Below, piece by piece: positions 33,470-35,001 of a DNA stretch of 35,001 nt; the stretch's first letter is position 1, and every line of letters starts with the position of its first letter. The DNA is from Denitromonas iodatirespirans. Lineage in GTDB: Bacteria > Pseudomonadota > Gammaproteobacteria > Burkholderiales > Rhodocyclaceae. A program made the translations under genes and the position numbers. The stretch lies in contig NZ_JAEKFT010000038.1 in assembly GCF_018524365.1 (NCBI RefSeq), forward strand, positions 1-35,001, given 5' to 3'. A model generated the notes under the pieces. The model did not search any database and was not told the DNA's origin. It saw nothing but the letters and a program-made list of their open reading frames with translations.

Positions 33470-34354
33470 CTACCGGGCGCCCGAACGGCGCACTATCGGC
33501 GACGACTCGACCACGCGCCGGTCATACGGATGCGTACGCCGGGGAAACCACGTGGCGATGCGCGCCACGTAGGCACGTGTTTCCGGGTAAGGCGGCACGC
33601 CGCCATAGCGCTCCACCGCCCCTTCGCCGGCGTTGTAGGCGGCCACCACCAGCCGCACGTCACCCTCGAAATAGGCCAGCAGCCAACGCAGATAAGCAAG
33701 CCCGCCCGCCACGTTCTGCCGCGCATCATGCGCATTGCCCACGTTGAAGCGTGTCGCCGTCTCGGGAATCAGCTGCATCACCCCAACCGCGTTCTTCGGC
33801 GAACGGGCCGCCGGGTTGAAGTTCGACTCGACCGCCGCAATCGCCAGCGCAAACTGCGGGTTCACGCCGTAGTCCGGCGCCAGCCAGGCCACCAGATCGG
33901 CCACCTTGCGGCGCGCCGGCGGCAGATCCGCAAGCAGCGCGCCGGTCGGACCGCTCGGTCGCGTCACCGCCAACTGCCGGCACGATGGCAGGCGGCCGTT
34001 GCCCGGACCGGTATACCGCAACATGCGTTTGGCCTGCGCATGCCCCTGCTTGGCCGCAACGGAGAACAAAGCGCCCGCCGCCGCATCGTCGCGCGCCACC
34101 CCGCGGCCGTTCGCATACATCCACCCCAACGCAAACATCGCCTCCACGCTGCCCAGCCGCGCCGCCTTGCAGTAGTACGAAACCGCCAGTGCCGGATTGC
34201 GATCGACGCCCTCGCCATGCTCGTAGGCCGTCCCCTTCTCAAGCAAGCGCGCCGCCGACGACGATGCCGCCTGGACGGTCGCGCTCCCCGCCAAGGCGAC
34301 GATAAGCAATCCCGCCAACGTGCGCGCGGTTCTCCCGCCGAGCGTCTGCGTCAC
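33470..34354 (-). CDS. SEL1-repeat lytic transglycosylase
   Basis: A secreted peptidoglycan lytic transglycosylase of 294 residues. The signal peptide covers about 1-29 (TLAGLLIVALAGSATVQA). Two SEL1-like repeats follow (about 32-67 and 68-104: AYEHGEGV..., MYANGRGVARDDAAA), then a Slt-type catalytic domain (about 150-265). Its motifs are AVESNFNPAA with catalytic Glu176, GVMQLIPETA (191-200) and AAYNAGEGAV (238-247). It cleaves the MurNAc-GlcNAc bond to leave an anhydro sugar. I chose GTG at 34354, which has a GGA seven bases upstream and gives a proper signal peptide; the open frame continues upstream without similarity. The SEL1-SLT combination suggests a role tied to an envelope-spanning machine or a protein partner. 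Confidence 0.88.
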   Translation of the reverse strand: MTQTLGGRTARTLAGLLIVALAGSATVQAASSSAARLLEKGTAYEHGEGVDRNPALAVSYYCKAARLGSVEAMFALGWMYANGRGVARDDAAAGALFSVAAKQGHAQAKRMLRYTGPGNGRLPSCRQLAVTRPSGPTGALLADLPPARRKVADLVAWLAPDYGVNPQFALAIAAVESNFNPAARSPKNAVGVMQLIPETATRFNVGNAHDARQNVAGGLAYLRWLLAYFEGDVRLVVAAYNAGEGAVERYGGVPPYPETRAYVARIATWFPRRTHPYDRRVVESSPIVRRSGAR

Positions 34355-34833
34355 TGATCGTCCATCAGCACCTAGCACCGCCCTGCCCCTGGCGTGCGGA
34401 TCTGCAGGCCGTGGCCTCCCGTCGTCCCGTCTCCCCCATGGATCGTCCATGCGCCCTCCCAATCCCACCATCCGCGTCGCGCGCCCCCGCAAACATCCCA
34501 AGGTGTCGCAACCGCTTTGTTCTAGAAAGGTAGTCCAAGCACGACGACATTGCCGCCCTCGATCACGCGACCGCCTCGCCAGCAACACGCACCGGTCGAG
34601 GCGATCGGTCCTGATCGGCCGGTGAACCCATTGACGGAGTCCGCGGGGTGCAACAGGGAGGCTTGCGCCTGCGCAAGAAGCCCAGCTGGCAATGCGCTCC
34701 GCCCCTAGCCGGGACCACGCCCAATGACGATGAAGCCCACCATGCTGGCGACCAGAACGACATCAACGAACCCGACCCTGCCGAACAGATCGACGAGCCA
34801 GCCCCTGCGCCCGCCGGCTGGTCTGGCCCCCCC
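34355..34833. other. Non-coding stretch before the right-hand IS
   Basis: About 480 bases without a gene I can support. It should contain the promoter of the lytic transglycosylase on the minus strand, but I found no convincing -35/-10 pair. Near its right end (34705-34833, minus strand) a short frame encodes a hydrophobic, membrane-helix-like stretch (VGFVDVVLVASMVGFIVIG) that runs straight into the IS end; it may be the remnant of a membrane-protein gene cut by the insertion. Confidence 0.4.
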
Positions 34834-35001
34834 TGAGTCAGAATAGTTGTCGCCTCGATAGAATCCAAAACCCGGGGGCGATGAGAAGAGAACGAAGTGG
34901 CTCGATACGGACAAAAATTCAAGGACAAAGCGCTCGCTCGACTGTTGCCGCCGGAGGGCGCCTCAGTGGAAGCGGTTTCCCAGGAACTGAGCATTTCGGT
35001 G
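34834..35001 (+). mobile_element. IS3-family insertion sequence, 5' end
   Basis: The left end of an IS3-family element that continues past the window. It starts at about 34834 with TGAGTCAG; bases 34837-34854 match the inverted terminal repeat at 511-528 (16 of 18). A 40-base leader is followed by the orfA reading frame. The element has the same orientation as the IS end at the left edge of the window. Confidence 0.8.
34897..35001 (+). CDS. IS3-family transposase OrfA, N-terminal part
   Basis: The first 35 codons of a transposase orfA, running off the window. It starts with GTG at 34897, five bases after an AGAAGAGA ribosome site, and reads MARYGQKFKDKALARLLPP... then VEAVSQELSISV. This is the helix-turn-helix N-terminus typical of IS3-family OrfA, which binds the terminal repeats and, after a programmed frameshift, forms the OrfAB transposase. 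Whether the gene is intact cannot be seen here. Confidence 0.8.
   Translation, partial: MARYGQKFKDKALARLLPPEGASVEAVSQELSISV

Noticed and set aside
511-34854. The whole window considered as a composite transposon
   Set aside because: The segment carries the full nuo operon and other core genes in their usual chromosomal order. Flanking IS copies of one family are expected by chance in IS-rich genomes.
34563-34994. 143-codon minus-strand frame across the right-hand IS end
   Set aside because: It runs antisense to the IS3 orfA start and its terminal repeat and has low-complexity composition.

Overview
The window looks like a GC-rich betaproteobacterial chromosome, probably Rhodocyclales (Azoarcus/Thauera/Zoogloea-like). 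This rests on the 14-gene nuo order with separate nuoC and nuoD, the linked glmM-tpiA-secG-tRNA-Leu-nuoA block, and the protein sequences; the genus is an inference.

Layout. (1) 1-1382: the 3' end of an IS3-family insertion sequence, present as a 297-bp tandem duplication, abuts and truncates a patatin-like phospholipase of the CapV (CBASS effector) type. (2) 1632-3623: a divergent LysR regulator and EamA/DMT exporter, followed by three palindromes. (3) 3758-4321: an ADP-ribose Nudix hydrolase. (4) 4395-18975, all minus strand: the complete respiratory complex I operon nuoABCDEFGHIJKLMN, ended by a clear hairpin plus T-run. (5) 19048-23636, minus strand: tRNA-Leu(GAG) with its own promoter, secG, tpiA, glmM, folP and a YlqF/RbgA-type GTPase. 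(6) 23731-24174: a cold-shock gene with promoter, long leader and terminator. (7) 24261-34354: an accessory-looking block holding a solitary TaqI-like N6-adenine methyltransferase; a periplasmic-sensor/PAS/PAS/GGDEF/EAL/CZB protein; a FeeM-type N-acyl amino acid synthase fused to a PilZ domain; a TIR domain fused to an FGE-sulfatase-fold domain; and, on the minus strand, a GT4 glycosyltransferase coupled to an unknown gene and a SEL1-repeat lytic transglycosylase. (8) 34834-35001: the left end and orfA start of an IS3-family element whose terminal repeat matches the IS end at the left edge (16 of 18 bases).

How the genes work together. The nuo block encodes one enzyme in a largely overlapping, translationally coupled operon. 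The 19-24 kb block is housekeeping: protein export, glycolysis, cell-wall precursor and folate synthesis, ribosome assembly. The most interesting part is 25.6-31.9 kb. A c-di-GMP-making and -degrading protein with an amino-acid-binding-type periplasmic domain sits directly before an acyltransferase carrying a putative c-di-GMP receptor domain, followed by a TIR-FGE protein of the kind seen in biological-conflict systems. With the broken CapV gene at the left edge, the window has two separate immunity-like signals. Regulatory links between these genes are hypotheses from adjacency and domain content. I saw no rRNA, CRISPR array or reverse transcriptase.
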